A stretch of 64,000 nt of DNA from Paenibacillus sp. RUD330 (GCF_002243345.2 NZ_CP022655.2:523001-587000); one strand, 5' to 3'; shown: positions 33,157-42,933, counted from the first letter of the stretch. Numbers and translations: made by a program. Notes: a model not told the origin generated them from the letters alone.

Positions 33157-34527
33157 ATGAAAAACCGTAATTATTCCCTGTGGGCGCTCTCGTGGCCGAT
33201 CTTCATCGAGCTGTTCCTGCAGTTTCTTCTGGGGGCCGCCGATACGCTGATGGTCAGCAAAGTGTCCGATGACGCCGTAGCGGTCGTCGGCTTCTCCAAT
33301 CAGCTGTTCAATGCCATGACGGTCCTGTTCACGGTCATCGCCAGCGGCGCCGGCATCCTGATCGCGCAGAAGCTGGGCGCAAGGAAAGAGGAGGAGGCCC
33401 GGACGATCTCCATCATCGCGCTCAAGGCGACGGTTCTGATCGGCGCGGCGCTGAGCGCGGTGCTGATCCTGTTCCCGGCGCCGATCGCACGGGTGCTGCA
33501 GATGCCGGAAGAACTGGTTCCGATGGCGGTCCGCTACATCTCCATCGTCGGCGGCGGCATGATCCTGATCGCCGTCATGAGCACGCTGAGCACGGCGATC
33601 CGCAACACCGGCAACACGCGGGGACCGATGTATACGGCCGTAGGCATGAACGTCATCCACATCATCTTGAACTATGGCTTCATCTTCGGCGCTTTCGGCC
33701 TGCCGCAGTGGGGACTGACGGGAGTCGCCGTCAGCACGCTGGTCAGCCGCCTGCTCGCTTCGGCGCTGCTCTTCTACATGTTCCTGTTCGCCTTCGAGCG
33801 CCGCATCTGGTGGGGCGACATCAAGGTCTGGAGCCGCGGCTTGTTCTCCGAGGTCATGAAGATCGGCTGGCCGCTCGGCGTATACTCGGCCAACTGGGTG
33901 TTCTCCCAGCTCGTCATCTTCACGTTCATCGGATCGCTCGGAGCCAAGGAGCTGTCGGCGCGCACATACATGAACACGCTGGAGTCGTTCTGCTTCCTGA
34001 TCGGCTTCTCGATCGCTCTTGCCACTCAGATCCGGGTCGCCCATTTGTTCGGAGGCGGACGTATGCGGGAGGCCTACAAGGGCGCCTATACCGGTCTCTG
34101 GATCGGCCAGCTGGTCGTCATCGGCAACGCGCTGCTCGTGTTCCTGTTCGGCAAGCAGATGCTGGGGCTGTTCACCTCGGACAGCGAAATACTGGCCATC
34201 TGCGCTTCCCTGCTCGGTCTCAATCTGCTGCTGCAGCCGGGCAAGATGCTCAACATGACGATAGCCGACTCCCTCAATGCGGTCGGCGATACCCGCTTCA
34301 CGATGGTCATCTCCACGGTCAGCATGTGGGGCGTATCGGTAGCCGTCGCCTATTACTTCAGCATCCATCTCGGCTGGGGGCTGGTCGCGATCTACGCCTG
34401 CATGATCGCGGACGAATACTTGCGCGGCTTCGTCTGCTGGCTGCGGTGGCGCAGCCGCAAGTGGGCCACGCGCGGCGCGGTCCAGGAAGCTCCGGCTGTC
34501 GCGAGCGGCACCGCTGCGGAGATGTGA
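33157..34527 (+). CDS. MATE-family efflux transporter
   Basis: A 456-residue membrane protein with twelve predicted spans in two pseudo-symmetric halves. The N-terminus LWALSWPIFIELFLQFLLGAA with ADTLMVSKVSDDAVAVVGFS is characteristic, as are GAGILIAQKLGARKEEEART and the second-half FSIALATQIRVAHLFGGGRM. MATE proteins expel cationic drugs or metabolites in exchange for H+ or Na+. The ATG at 33157 follows GGAGG. It is divergent from an AraC regulator and convergent with the phosphodiesterase gene. Confidence 0.92.
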   Translation: MKNRNYSLWALSWPIFIELFLQFLLGAADTLMVSKVSDDAVAVVGFSNQLFNAMTVLFTVIASGAGILIAQKLGARKEEEARTISIIALKATVLIGAALSAVLILFPAPIARVLQMPEELVPMAVRYISIVGGGMILIAVMSTLSTAIRNTGNTRGPMYTAVGMNVIHIILNYGFIFGAFGLPQWGLTGVAVSTLVSRLLASALLFYMFLFAFERRIWWGDIKVWSRGLFSEVMKIGWPLGVYSANWVFSQLVIFTFIGSLGAKELSARTYMNTLESFCFLIGFSIALATQIRVAHLFGGGRMREAYKGAYTGLWIGQLVVIGNALLVFLFGKQMLGLFTSDSEILAICASLLGLNLLLQPGKMLNMTIADSLNAVGDTRFTMVISTVSMWGVSVAVAYYFSIHLGWGLVAIYACMIADEYLRGFVCWLRWRSRKWATRGAVQEAPAVASGTAAEM

Positions 34528-34549
34528 GCCCGCCGCAATATACAGCGTC

Positions 34550-34595
34550 AAAAAGGATGTCCGAAAAGGCGCGAGCCTCAAGGACATCCTTTTTT
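34550..34595. terminator. Bidirectional terminator between MATE and phosphodiesterase genes
   Basis: AAAAAGGATGTCC (34550-34562) pairs perfectly with GGACATCCTTTTT (34582-34594), with A and T runs on both sides, so it can work in both directions. Confidence 0.88.
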
Positions 34596-34615
34596 CTTTC
34601 CGGACAGAGATCCCG

Positions 34616-36160
34616 TCAGCCTGCGAGGCCGGCCGGCTTGCCGTCGAGGTTCCAGGCGGACTGGAGCGGAATGCCGAGGTAGGAAAGCGCCGTGGCCATG
34701 ACGTCGGTCTGGTTGACCGTGCCGGCGATCGGCCCTTTTGTCGTGCCGGGGCCGCTGGCCAAGTAGAAGATCGTGCGCTCTTCGGCGCTGCTGCCTCCAT
34801 GGCTCGTGCCTTTGCCGCCGTGATCGGTGGAGACGAGGATGAGCCACTGCTCGCCGGAATAAGTGCTGCGGTTCTTGACCGCATCGAGGATAGAGCCGAT
34901 TTGTCCGTCTACGGCATGGATGGCATCTCCATACTGCGGAACGGACGGGCTGAACCCGTACGTATGGCCGGCATGGTCGACATCGTCGAATTGAAGGAAC
35001 ATGAGGTCGGGACTGCCGTTCTTGATCTGGCCGATGGCCGCGGCGGCTACTTCGGCATCCGTGGAGACGCTGATCTCCTGATCGATGCCGTCGACCAGAT
35101 TCGTGTTGATCGGCGACCAGTGAACGATCGAAGAGGTGTTCAGCGCAGGCTTGGCTTGCTCGGCTCTCTTCATGAGAGACGGGTACGCGCCGAACTGGCT
35201 GCCCGTCCACGAGTTGTCCTTGACGCCGTGCTTGCCGTACCAGACGCCGGTATGCATCGTCGACCAGCCGGTGGCGCTCCAGGTGTTGCTGCCGTTCGCC
35301 TGGGCGTTCCAGGAGTAAGCTCCCGCAGCCGCCAGGGAATGGAGATTGGGGGCATCTGCCGCCTGGACGGCATCCGGACGGGCTCCATCGATGCCGATCA
35401 CAAGCACTTTGCGGGACGATCCGCCTTGGACAGGGGGAGCCGCGTTGTACAGGGCGAGCACTTCCTCCGCGCTTAGAGAACGCTTGAACAGCTGCAGCTC
35501 GTCCAGCTTGGCCCTGAGCACGGAGCCGTAGCTGCCCGTGGCATCCTGAGCGATCCGTGTGCTGTAGGCCGTGTCGATGCTGCCCGTCTTGGAGGCGATG
35601 TCCGCGCTTGCGGCGATGGTGCCGTCCTTATAGAGCCTGGCGCTTCCGTCGCGGTCATGCGTGACGGTGACAAGATGCCACTGGCCGTCCGCGGCGCCGG
35701 GAATATAGGCGTCGGAGCGGCTCTGGCCTGCCGGTGTGTAATTCCATTTGATGGAGCCGTTCGCCTGAAGGGCGATGACCCACCCGGCATTGGCTCCGGT
35801 CGACCAGTTCTTGTTGCCGATGATGACCGGATCGCCGGTTACGGATCCGCTCGCCTGCAGCCAGAACGAGACGCTGTAATCGGTCGCGCTGCCGAAGGTC
35901 GTGGAGGCGCTCCGGCCAAGATCGACATATTGGCCCGCGGAGCTGAATTCCAGCGCCTGGCCGATCCGGCCGGCTGTGTACGACGGGCTGCCGGCCACAG
36001 CGACGGAAACGTTGTTTCCGGAGGAATCCGCAGCGCTGCCGTCAAATTTCAGCTGCAGCACCGCATCCGGCGGAGCTCCGGCGGCCTCTGCCGGAACGGA
36101 GGGCAGCAGAGCGCTTGCTATCAGCGCCGCGGCTCCGGCTTGCTTCAACCTTTTGTTCAC
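34616..36160 (-). CDS. Secreted LamG-domain phosphodiesterase/alkaline phosphatase-superfamily protein
   Basis: A 514-residue secreted protein. The signal peptide (MNKRLKQAGAAALIASALLP, cleavage near SVPAEA-A) is followed by a concanavalin-like LamG domain (about 30-235; LQLKFDGSAADSSGN, YVDLGRSASTTFGSATDYSV, LDELQLFKRSLSAEEVLALY). From about 250 comes a type I phosphodiesterase/nucleotide pyrophosphatase domain with metal ligands in VIGIDGARPDAV, FDDVDHAGHTYG and STDHGGKGTSHGG, and the nucleophile Thr/Ser region SATGWSTMHTG. The start is the GTG at 36160, nine bases after AAAGGAGAG. It probably hydrolyses extracellular phosphodiesters or nucleotides, with LamG binding a polysaccharide or the wall. 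Confidence 0.87.
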   Translation of the reverse strand: MNKRLKQAGAAALIASALLPSVPAEAAGAPPDAVLQLKFDGSAADSSGNNVSVAVAGSPSYTAGRIGQALEFSSAGQYVDLGRSASTTFGSATDYSVSFWLQASGSVTGDPVIIGNKNWSTGANAGWVIALQANGSIKWNYTPAGQSRSDAYIPGAADGQWHLVTVTHDRDGSARLYKDGTIAASADIASKTGSIDTAYSTRIAQDATGSYGSVLRAKLDELQLFKRSLSAEEVLALYNAAPPVQGGSSRKVLVIGIDGARPDAVQAADAPNLHSLAAAGAYSWNAQANGSNTWSATGWSTMHTGVWYGKHGVKDNSWTGSQFGAYPSLMKRAEQAKPALNTSSIVHWSPINTNLVDGIDQEISVSTDAEVAAAAIGQIKNGSPDLMFLQFDDVDHAGHTYGFSPSVPQYGDAIHAVDGQIGSILDAVKNRSTYSGEQWLILVSTDHGGKGTSHGGSSAEERTIFYLASGPGTTKGPIAGTVNQTDVMATALSYLGIPLQSAWNLDGKPAGLAG

Positions 36161-36382
36161 ATGATTTCTCTCCTTTGGAATCGATTGGCGGGCAACCGCG
36201 CAGTCGGAGCGGGGATTTGCCGCGTCATGCTGCGGATTGTCCTGCAAGTCCAGTTTGAGGTTGGATTGTTCGCTGGAAGTAATCGGAAGCTGAAGATGGC
36301 TTAAAGAGATCCGCTTTTTTATGGTAAAATCATGAAAGCTTAATGATTGTCCATTTCTCGTCATCATCAGGAGGTCTTTTTT

Positions 36383-37657
36383 TTGCAGGCTGCATGGGCT
36401 GTCGCTATTTTTCTGCTTACCTACGCGTTCATCGTTTCCGAAAAAATCCACCGTACCATCGCCGCCATGCTGGGCGCTCTCATCGTCGTGGCCGCAGGCC
36501 TCGTCGAGCAGCATAAGGCGGTCGAGCATATCGACTTCAATACCCTCGGCCTGCTGATCGGCATGATGATCATCGTGCATGTCACCGCCGAGACCGGCAT
36601 ATTCGCCTACGCGGCGATAAAGGCCGCCAAGCTGGCCAAGGGAGAGCCGATACGCATTCTCGTCGCGCTGGCGCTCGTCACGGCTCTGGGTTCCGCCTTC
36701 CTCGACAACGTGACGACGATCCTGCTCATCGTCCCGGTCACGTTCAGCATTACGCGCCGGCTCAAGGTCAGCCCGATTCCATTCCTGATCACTCAGGTGA
36801 TCGCCTCCAACGTAGGCGGAACCGCGACGCTGATCGGCGATCCTCCGAACATCATGATCGGAAGCGCAGTCAAGGAGCTGACCTTTCTTGCCTTCATCGA
36901 AAATCTGGCGCCGATCATCGTCATCATCATGGCGGTCTATGTGCCGATCTTCATGCTCATCTTCCGCAAGCAGCTGCGCACGACGCCGGAGCTGAAGGCG
37001 AGACTGATGGAGATGGAGGAGGAAGGCCTGCTGCATGACCGGAAGCTGCTCATCAAGTCGCTGTCGGTGCTTGGACTTACGATCGCGGGCTTTTTCCTGC
37101 ATCAAGCTCTGCATCTGGAATCCGCGACCGTGGCGCTGACAGGAGCGTTCATCCTGCTGCTGCTCACCGGAGAGCGCATGCTGGAGGCATCCCTCGCCGC
37201 GGTGGAATGGCCGACGCTGTTCTTCTTCATCGGCTTGTTCGTCCTTGTGGGCGGGCTGGTCGACACGGGCGTCATCGGCCGTTTGGCGGAAAACGCCGTG
37301 GATCTGACCGGCGGCGACATGAAATCCGCGTCCATGCTGATTTTATGGCTCAGTGCGATCGCCTCTGCCTTTCTGGACAATATCCCGTTCGTCGCCACGA
37401 TGATTCCGCTTATCCAGGACATGGGGAGCATGGGAATCGACAACCTGGAGCCGCTCTGGTGGAGCCTGGCGCTCGGGGCTTGCCTGGGCGGCAACGGCAC
37501 CTTGATCGGGGCGAGCGCCAATCTCGTGGCGGCGGGAATCTCGGCCCGGGAGGGATATCCGATCCGGTTCCTGACGTTTTTGAAATACGGCTTCCCGCTC
37601 ATGCTGCTCTCGGTCGCGCTGTCGAGCATCTACGTATACTTGAGGTATCTGCTCTAA
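36383..37657 (+). CDS. SLC13/ArsB-NhaD-type membrane transporter
   Basis: A 424-residue permease with about eleven spans from the ion-transporter superfamily that includes ArsB, NhaD and citrate transporters. The two inverted repeats carry the signature re-entrant loops: ALGSAFLDNVTTILLIVPVT with GGTATLIGDPPNIMIG, and IASAFLDNIPFVATMIPLIQ with GGNGTLIGASANLVAAG. The ion or anion carried cannot be told. TTG at 36383 is the likely start, as AGGAGGT lies seven bases upstream. The GNAT gene starts 29 bases after its stop, probably in the same transcript. Confidence 0.88.
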   Translation: MQAAWAVAIFLLTYAFIVSEKIHRTIAAMLGALIVVAAGLVEQHKAVEHIDFNTLGLLIGMMIIVHVTAETGIFAYAAIKAAKLAKGEPIRILVALALVTALGSAFLDNVTTILLIVPVTFSITRRLKVSPIPFLITQVIASNVGGTATLIGDPPNIMIGSAVKELTFLAFIENLAPIIVIIMAVYVPIFMLIFRKQLRTTPELKARLMEMEEEGLLHDRKLLIKSLSVLGLTIAGFFLHQALHLESATVALTGAFILLLLTGERMLEASLAAVEWPTLFFFIGLFVLVGGLVDTGVIGRLAENAVDLTGGDMKSASMLILWLSAIASAFLDNIPFVATMIPLIQDMGSMGIDNLEPLWWSLALGACLGGNGTLIGASANLVAAGISAREGYPIRFLTFLKYGFPLMLLSVALSSIYVYLRYLL

Positions 37658-37685
37658 GAGAAACAGACCAACAGGAGGAATGGAT

Positions 37686-38237
37686 ATGGGGCTGAGGCCG
37701 AATTTGTTTGAAGGAGAGCTTATCCGGCTAGCCGCTCCAAGGCCGGAGGATGTCGCGACGATGGCGCTGTGGATGGAGGACTCCGATTATTTGAGAAATG
37801 TCGATACGGAGCACGCGGTGCCGGCTACGGAAAAGCAGATGGAATCGGAGTCGGAGCCCGGCTCCAAGGAAGTCTATTTCCGACTGCGGGAGCTTGAAGG
37901 CGACGAGCTGATCGGGTTCGCGGCCATCCACAGCATCGAATGGAACAACCGCGCCGGGATGCTGGCGATCGGCATCGGGGAGGCCATGAACCGTAACCGC
38001 GGATACGGCTCGGACGCGCTGCGGGTCATTTTGCGCTATGCCTTCCACGAGCTCAACCTGCACCGTGTCGGCCTGGATGTGATCGAATACAACGCAGGCG
38101 GCATCCGAGCCTACGAAAAGGCGGGCTTCCGCCACGAAGGCAGAGCCCGAGAGGCCGTCTGGCGGGACGGACGCCTCTATGACCGGATCAGCATGGGCAT
38201 TCTAAGCCGGGAATGGGAAGCGGAGTCGAACAGCTAG
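37686..38237 (+). CDS. GNAT acetyltransferase, RimJ/RimL-like
   Basis: A 183-residue enzyme of the Acetyltransf_3 type. It begins LRPNLFEGELIRLAAPRPED, has the acetyl-CoA loop NRNRGYGSDALRVILRYAF, and the characteristic ending LHRVGLDVIEYNAGGIRAYE, KAGFRHEGRAREAVWRDGRL. Close families acetylate protein N-termini or small molecules such as spermidine or aminoglycosides. The start is the ATG at 37686, seven bases after AGGAGG; the ATG at 37680 is too near that site. Confidence 0.9.
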   Translation: MGLRPNLFEGELIRLAAPRPEDVATMALWMEDSDYLRNVDTEHAVPATEKQMESESEPGSKEVYFRLRELEGDELIGFAAIHSIEWNNRAGMLAIGIGEAMNRNRGYGSDALRVILRYAFHELNLHRVGLDVIEYNAGGIRAYEKAGFRHEGRAREAVWRDGRLYDRISMGILSREWEAESNS

Positions 38238-38338
38238 AGGACAGTCTATGGATCGATCGATTTCCGCAGAAGTCCGGTTCATAGATTGCCAGAGGGACAT
38301 ACCCTGTTCTTAACTTCAAAAGAAAGAGGGTAGTCCAA

Positions 38339-38650
38339 ATGGCGATTACGGTTCCGGTTCCAACGCTAGGCAATGTCATTGTTCTTACGGAGGTGGGCGA
38401 CACCGCCAAAGGAGGCTGCGCGTTCCCCGGCGACGGCAGCATCGGCACGAAAATCTTCAACGTCGCTCCAGGCCAGCTCTATATCGTCGGCTGCAACGGC
38501 TTCCCCGCAGGCGGCGGCACGGTAGCCTTCATCGCGGATGCGGGCGACATCGACCTTGCCGATCTCATCACGACCATACTCGGGCTTGCGGTCGTACAAG
38601 CCCAGGGCTCCACGATCAACGTGTTCAGAGCGGTTCCGCGCATAGGATAA
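38339..38650 (+). CDS. Orphan Gly/Val-rich protein of 103 residues
   Basis: The gene has a good ribosome site (GAGGGTAG) and its own strong terminator, so it is very likely real. The protein begins MAITVPVPTLGNVIVLTEVG, lacks a signal peptide or clear membrane span, and is rich in Gly, Val, Ile and Ala. Only about eleven residues are charged, and there are two Cys (KGGCAFPG and VGCNGFPAGGG). The pattern suggests a compact beta-rich structural or surface/spore-layer protein. I recognise no family. It lies between a GNAT gene and the convergent GH38 gene. Confidence 0.75.
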   Translation: MAITVPVPTLGNVIVLTEVGDTAKGGCAFPGDGSIGTKIFNVAPGQLYIVGCNGFPAGGGTVAFIADAGDIDLADLITTILGLAVVQAQGSTINVFRAVPRIG

Positions 38651-38663
38651 GGACAAGCAGGCC

Positions 38664-38697
38664 AAAAAGACCCGGGACAAGCTCCCGGGTCTTTTTT
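38664..38697. terminator. Terminator between the orphan and GH38 genes
   Basis: AAAAAGACCCGGGA (38664-38677) pairs perfectly with TCCCGGGTCTTTTT around CAAGC; it can serve both converging transcripts. Confidence 0.9.
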
Positions 38698-38712
38698 GGC
38701 GTTGTTCGAGGA

Positions 38713-41466
38713 TCAGGAATGAGTTCGATGCGAAAAACCAAGCGTTATGATCTCCGCAGGACCGGCCGGAAGCTCGGCGCGGCGTCCGGCGTCCAATTCG
38801 GACGCGGCTGCGGCCTGCTCGAGCACGCCGCTCTTGTACCAGCCGGTAGATCCGGCCGGAGCCTGGACGGCAAGCTTCGCGGGCTCGCGCTTCAAATTGT
38901 ACCAGCGGGCCATGACGTCGCCGACGGCGTTGATTTTGAAGGCGGAGAAAGCCAGAGCTTCGCCGTCCCATGCCAGGGCGGCATCGACAGGCCGAAGCGT
39001 GCCCGGATGGATGCCGGTCTGAGCCGTCGTCCAAGGGGTCTCGAACTGGTAGGCCTCGGCATACGCACCCTCGGCGGCTCCATCGCCGCCATGCGGAATC
39101 AGCGCCAAGCGCGCTTCATGCGGACCGATGCACTGGGCTTCGGGAGTAGGGAACCATCCCCAATCGCCGAGCTCTCCGGTCGAGCGGAGCAGCGTGACCG
39201 CAATCGTATTGCGGCCGTCGCGGAGCACCTCATACTCGTTCAGCCCGCTGTTGGCCACCGCAAGTCCGGCGCGCGCGCCGTCCGCGGCCAGGCCGCTGAC
39301 ATCGGCGAAGGCCATCTGATGCTGCGTGTTGCTCGGGTTGGTCCATTCGGCGGAAGGCTCGTTGTCCCGCAAGGCGGCTTCGAAGATGGAGTCGGCCGTG
39401 TGCACGGACGTCTCGAGATCCGTCGGGAACAGCATGCGTACCCGGTGGTCCTTGGCTTGATTGTCGAAGGAGGAGACGATGTCCAGCCGTCTGCTTCCCT
39501 GCTCCAGCGACAAGGTCGTCGTCAGGCGGAGCTTGACCGTATGCTCGGAGCGGCCTGCCTGGCGTTCCGGATAATAGACGATTTCCCGCTGCTCGCGCTC
39601 CAGAAGCTCGTCTGCCGATGAGGGCACATCCCATTCGTGGACGATTTCCAATGCGGCCCGGTAAGGAGCGTCCTCGACGATGCGGACGGAAGCCTGCAGG
39701 CCCTTCGTGGTCAGCGGCTCAACGCCCTTCGGCGCCATGAACATGTACTCGTTGCCAATGTCGCCGCTGTCCTCATATACCCCGAGATCGGCATATACCC
39801 GACCGGTGCCGAGATCCGTCAAGGCGAAGCTGCCGTCCTCGGCGACTTCGGCGCGAAGAAGGCCGTTGTCCAGCACGGCGCTTCCTTGAAGAAGGGAAGG
39901 CTGCCGCTCGGGAGCCTGCTCGCTTTTTACCCAGGCGTAGGCACGGTGGCCGAGCGCCGGAACGGCGTCAGCGCGGAAGGTCAGGCGCACCCGGCGGGCC
40001 TGGTAAGGCTGGCGGAATGCATCGTCCGGCAGGTCATAGCCGAATTGCAGGCCAAGATCCTCCATCGTGCACGGAACAGGATTCCCCTGATCGTCTACGA
40101 GTATCCGGCCTTCCAGTCCGAGCTCGCGGATGCAGGCGTTCATCTCCGGAATCGGAATGCCGTCCCGGAAGTAAATCCGTGCCGCGTCGAGCTCTACGGA
40201 TACGGTGCCGCCGCGCCTCCATCCCGTCGTATTGTTCACGACGAACGGCAGGGCATCGGAGCCATAGGTGCCGAAAACCCGGGTATCCACCGCGTCGGCC
40301 AGGAATCGAGCCGTCTCGTCGAGAATGGTTTCCGCCACATGGCGGCTCTTGTCGAAGCGGGAGACCATCTCCCGATGGACCTCGTCCACGCTGCAGCCGC
40401 AAATGCTGTCATGCGGATGGTTCTGCATGAGCTGCTTCCAGCCGTACGTGAACAGATGATGCGGGTAATCCTTGCCGTGCAGATGTCCGTAGGCCGCGAG
40501 CGGCTCGGCAGCGCGCTCCAGCAGAGCTTGGCCGCGGGCGTTCATCTGCTTGAGGTAGACGCGGGAGGAGGCGGTGTTGACGAGCGTCCCCCAGCCGTCC
40601 GTGCGCTGGCTCCGCAGCTCGCCCTGCACGACCGACAGAGGCCGCTCGCCCGCCGACTCGCGGACGGCTTGCAGATAGTCCGGGAAGTTGGAGTGGATGA
40701 AGGTCACATCGGGCTCTACCGCGCCTGCCATGCGGATCGCCTCGGCCAGGTCGGTCTGGATCGGCTGGTGGTCGCAGCCGTTCATGAAGAGCAGATGCGG
40801 CGTCGAAGCGTATTTGCCGGCGTCGGCGAGCTTGCGCTGCCAGTAGGCGCGGGCTTCTTCGGCTTGCACCGGAACCTCGTTGCCGTTGGAATACCAGTTG
40901 GCGAACAGGATGCCGAGCACGCGGGAGCCGTCCGGCCCTTCCCAGATGAGCTCGGAGAAGGAGCTTTCAAAGGCGGTCGACTCTCCGACCTCGTTGTTGA
41001 AGCCGGTCGGCTTGACGCCGCGTCCGAAGAGCGCGTTGTCGATGCCGGCCTGCGCCATCAGCTGCGGCGTCTGGCCGACGAGGCCGAAGGTGTCGGGGAA
41101 GTAGCCGATCTTGGATACCGGACCCCAGCGGGCGGCATCCTCATGGCCGATCTGCAGGTTGCGGATATTGGCTTCGCCGCTCGTGAGGAAGGCATCCTGC
41201 AGAATGTACCAGGGACCGATCCCGATGCGGCCGGCGGTAATCAACGCTTGGAGGCGTTCGCGGTTCTCCGGCCGGACCTGGAGATAGTCCTCCAGGATGA
41301 TCGTCTGGCCGTCGAGGAAGAAGCTGCGGTAGCCGGGATCGTTCTCCAGCGTGTCCAGCAGGGTGTCGACGAGCTGGACGAGACGGACATGATGCTTCTC
41401 GTAGGGGAGGTACCATTCCCGGTCCCAGTGCGTATGCGAGATCAGATGCGCGGTGCGCTTGCTCAT
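38713..41466 (-). CDS. GH38 alpha-mannosidase
   Basis: A 917-residue cytosolic retaining alpha-mannosidase of the bacterial MngB type. The first zinc motif ISHTHWDREWYLPYE starts at residue 9. The nucleophile Asp lies in GYFPDTFGLVGQTPQL (about 125), and MNGCDHQP and LMQNHPHDSICGCSVDEVHR supply further active-site residues. The C-terminal 550 residues are the beta-sandwich domains (PFVVNNTTGWRRGGTVSV, LDIVSSFDNQAKDHRVRMLF). No signal peptide is present, so the substrate must be imported; mannosylglycerate, N-glycan-type manno-oligosaccharides or 2-O-linked mannosides are options. I use the ATG at 41466 after AAAGGACG. The gene lies 65 bases from GH125 in the same operon. Confidence 0.93.
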   Translation of the reverse strand: MSKRTAHLISHTHWDREWYLPYEKHHVRLVQLVDTLLDTLENDPGYRSFFLDGQTIILEDYLQVRPENRERLQALITAGRIGIGPWYILQDAFLTSGEANIRNLQIGHEDAARWGPVSKIGYFPDTFGLVGQTPQLMAQAGIDNALFGRGVKPTGFNNEVGESTAFESSFSELIWEGPDGSRVLGILFANWYSNGNEVPVQAEEARAYWQRKLADAGKYASTPHLLFMNGCDHQPIQTDLAEAIRMAGAVEPDVTFIHSNFPDYLQAVRESAGERPLSVVQGELRSQRTDGWGTLVNTASSRVYLKQMNARGQALLERAAEPLAAYGHLHGKDYPHHLFTYGWKQLMQNHPHDSICGCSVDEVHREMVSRFDKSRHVAETILDETARFLADAVDTRVFGTYGSDALPFVVNNTTGWRRGGTVSVELDAARIYFRDGIPIPEMNACIRELGLEGRILVDDQGNPVPCTMEDLGLQFGYDLPDDAFRQPYQARRVRLTFRADAVPALGHRAYAWVKSEQAPERQPSLLQGSAVLDNGLLRAEVAEDGSFALTDLGTGRVYADLGVYEDSGDIGNEYMFMAPKGVEPLTTKGLQASVRIVEDAPYRAALEIVHEWDVPSSADELLEREQREIVYYPERQAGRSEHTVKLRLTTTLSLEQGSRRLDIVSSFDNQAKDHRVRMLFPTDLETSVHTADSIFEAALRDNEPSAEWTNPSNTQHQMAFADVSGLAADGARAGLAVANSGLNEYEVLRDGRNTIAVTLLRSTGELGDWGWFPTPEAQCIGPHEARLALIPHGGDGAAEGAYAEAYQFETPWTTAQTGIHPGTLRPVDAALAWDGEALAFSAFKINAVGDVMARWYNLKREPAKLAVQAPAGSTGWYKSGVLEQAAAASELDAGRRAELPAGPAEIITLGFSHRTHS

Positions 41467-41531
41467 GGGGAGCACGTCCTTTCGTTGCGAAGTGGAGTGA
41501 CGGCACGAGGGCCGGAATAGCGGCAATCGGT

Positions 41532-42857
41532 TCAGGCGTCCAGCAAGCCGTCCTTCATCGCCCGGTATACGAGCTGAGAGAAAAGGCTGTTGGACCAGGC
41601 GAACCAGCTGCGTGTGTATACAGCAGGATCGTCGGAGTGGAAGCCTTCATGCATGAACCCGGTGTCCGCGTCGGTGGACTCCAGCATGTCGATCATGGCG
41701 AGCTTTTCCTCGGCCGATACAGCTGTAATGCCTTGCATGGAAAGAGCCATATGCCAGATGTAGCCCGAAGGCGTATGGGGGCTGCCGATGCCTTTGGCCT
41801 TGGCGCCTTCGTAATAAAACGGATTTTCCTTGCTCAGCGCGAAGCGGCGCGTGTTGAGATAGATCGGATCGTCCTCGGACGTATAGCCGACGTAAGGAAT
41901 CGACATCAGGCCCGGCGTGCCGGCATCGTCCATCAGGCAGTAGTTGCCGAAGCCGTCGGTCTCATACGCATAGATAGGACCGAATTCGGGATGGCGGTAG
42001 ACTCCGTACAGCTGGATGCCGTGGTTCACGTCCGCTTCGAGGTCTGCCAGCTCCTGCACCATCGCCATGTCGCGGAATACCCATTCCGCGATCTCACGCA
42101 TCTGCCTCAGCGTGACGACGGCGAACATGTTGGCCGGGATGTTGTAATGGAAGTCGCAGGCATCGTCGCTCGGGCGGAAGCCCGACCAGATCATGCCCGT
42201 ATAGTTGACCGGCATGCCGAGGCCGCTGTTGCGCAGCGAATCGGTGGGAATGCCGTTGTTCCGGGTGAAGCGGTATGGAGACTGCTCGAAATGCCGCTGC
42301 TCCGTTTTCCACAGATCGATCGCCGTCCTCATTGCAAGCTTGAAGTCCGTATCGAAGATGGCGGTATGCTTCGTCTCGTTCCAGTAGGCGTAGGCGAGGC
42401 GGAACGAGAAGCAGATGGAATCGAGCTCGAACTTGCGCTCCCATACCCAAGGTCCCATGTCGGTCACGTCGATCGTGTTCCAATGCCAGTCGTTGCTGGT
42501 TTCGTTGAAGGCGTTGGCGTAAGGGTCGATCCGGATCATGTTCATGTGGCGCTTGATCAGGCCCTCAATGATCCGTTGAAGGTCGGGATCCTCCTTGGCC
42601 AGAGGAACGTACTGGATGACCTGTTCGACGGAGTCGCGCAGCCACATGGCCGGGATGTCTCCGGTGATGACGAAGGTGGTGCTGTCAGCCATCAGCTTGG
42701 TCGTCGTATCCAGCGTGTTAGGGAAGCAGTTGCGGAAAAGCTCGAGCAGCTTCGGCCGATGCGCGAGGCGCTGGCCGGCTTCCTCCAGGACAGCCTGCAC
42801 GGCGGCAGGCGTCTCCAGCTTCGGCATCGGGATTTTGGGAAGGCGGAATTGTTCCAT
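41532..42857 (-). CDS. GH125 exo-alpha-1,6-mannosidase
   Basis: A 441-residue inverting exo-mannosidase. Family landmarks are VITGDIPAMWLRDSVEQVIQ, DPYANAFNE, KFELDSICFSFRLAYAYW, NYTGMIWSGFRPSDDACDFH, YNIPANMFAVV, and the C-terminal SPHTPSGYIWHMALSMQGIT with GFHSDDPAVYTRSWFAWSNS. The (alpha/alpha)6 barrel is complete and has no signal peptide, so it acts in the cytosol on imported mannosides. Together with GH38 it could remove both 1,6-linked and 1,2/1,3-linked mannose. The gene lies 76 bases downstream of the second permease. Confidence 0.93.
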   Translation of the reverse strand: MEQFRLPKIPMPKLETPAAVQAVLEEAGQRLAHRPKLLELFRNCFPNTLDTTTKLMADSTTFVITGDIPAMWLRDSVEQVIQYVPLAKEDPDLQRIIEGLIKRHMNMIRIDPYANAFNETSNDWHWNTIDVTDMGPWVWERKFELDSICFSFRLAYAYWNETKHTAIFDTDFKLAMRTAIDLWKTEQRHFEQSPYRFTRNNGIPTDSLRNSGLGMPVNYTGMIWSGFRPSDDACDFHYNIPANMFAVVTLRQMREIAEWVFRDMAMVQELADLEADVNHGIQLYGVYRHPEFGPIYAYETDGFGNYCLMDDAGTPGLMSIPYVGYTSEDDPIYLNTRRFALSKENPFYYEGAKAKGIGSPHTPSGYIWHMALSMQGITAVSAEEKLAMIDMLESTDADTGFMHEGFHSDDPAVYTRSWFAWSNSLFSQLVYRAMKDGLLDA

Positions 42858-42933
42858 GGAATGATCAGGCTCCTTGTCGGGGTGGAATCGGTAATGGCGA
42901 TCGTGCAGGTTGTTCGGCTTCTTCGCAGCGAGC

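Noticed and set aside
36161..37114. N-terminal extension of the LamG-phosphodiesterase
   Set aside because: The open frame continues upstream antisense to the SLC13-type gene, but the signal peptide and ribosome site place the start at 36160.
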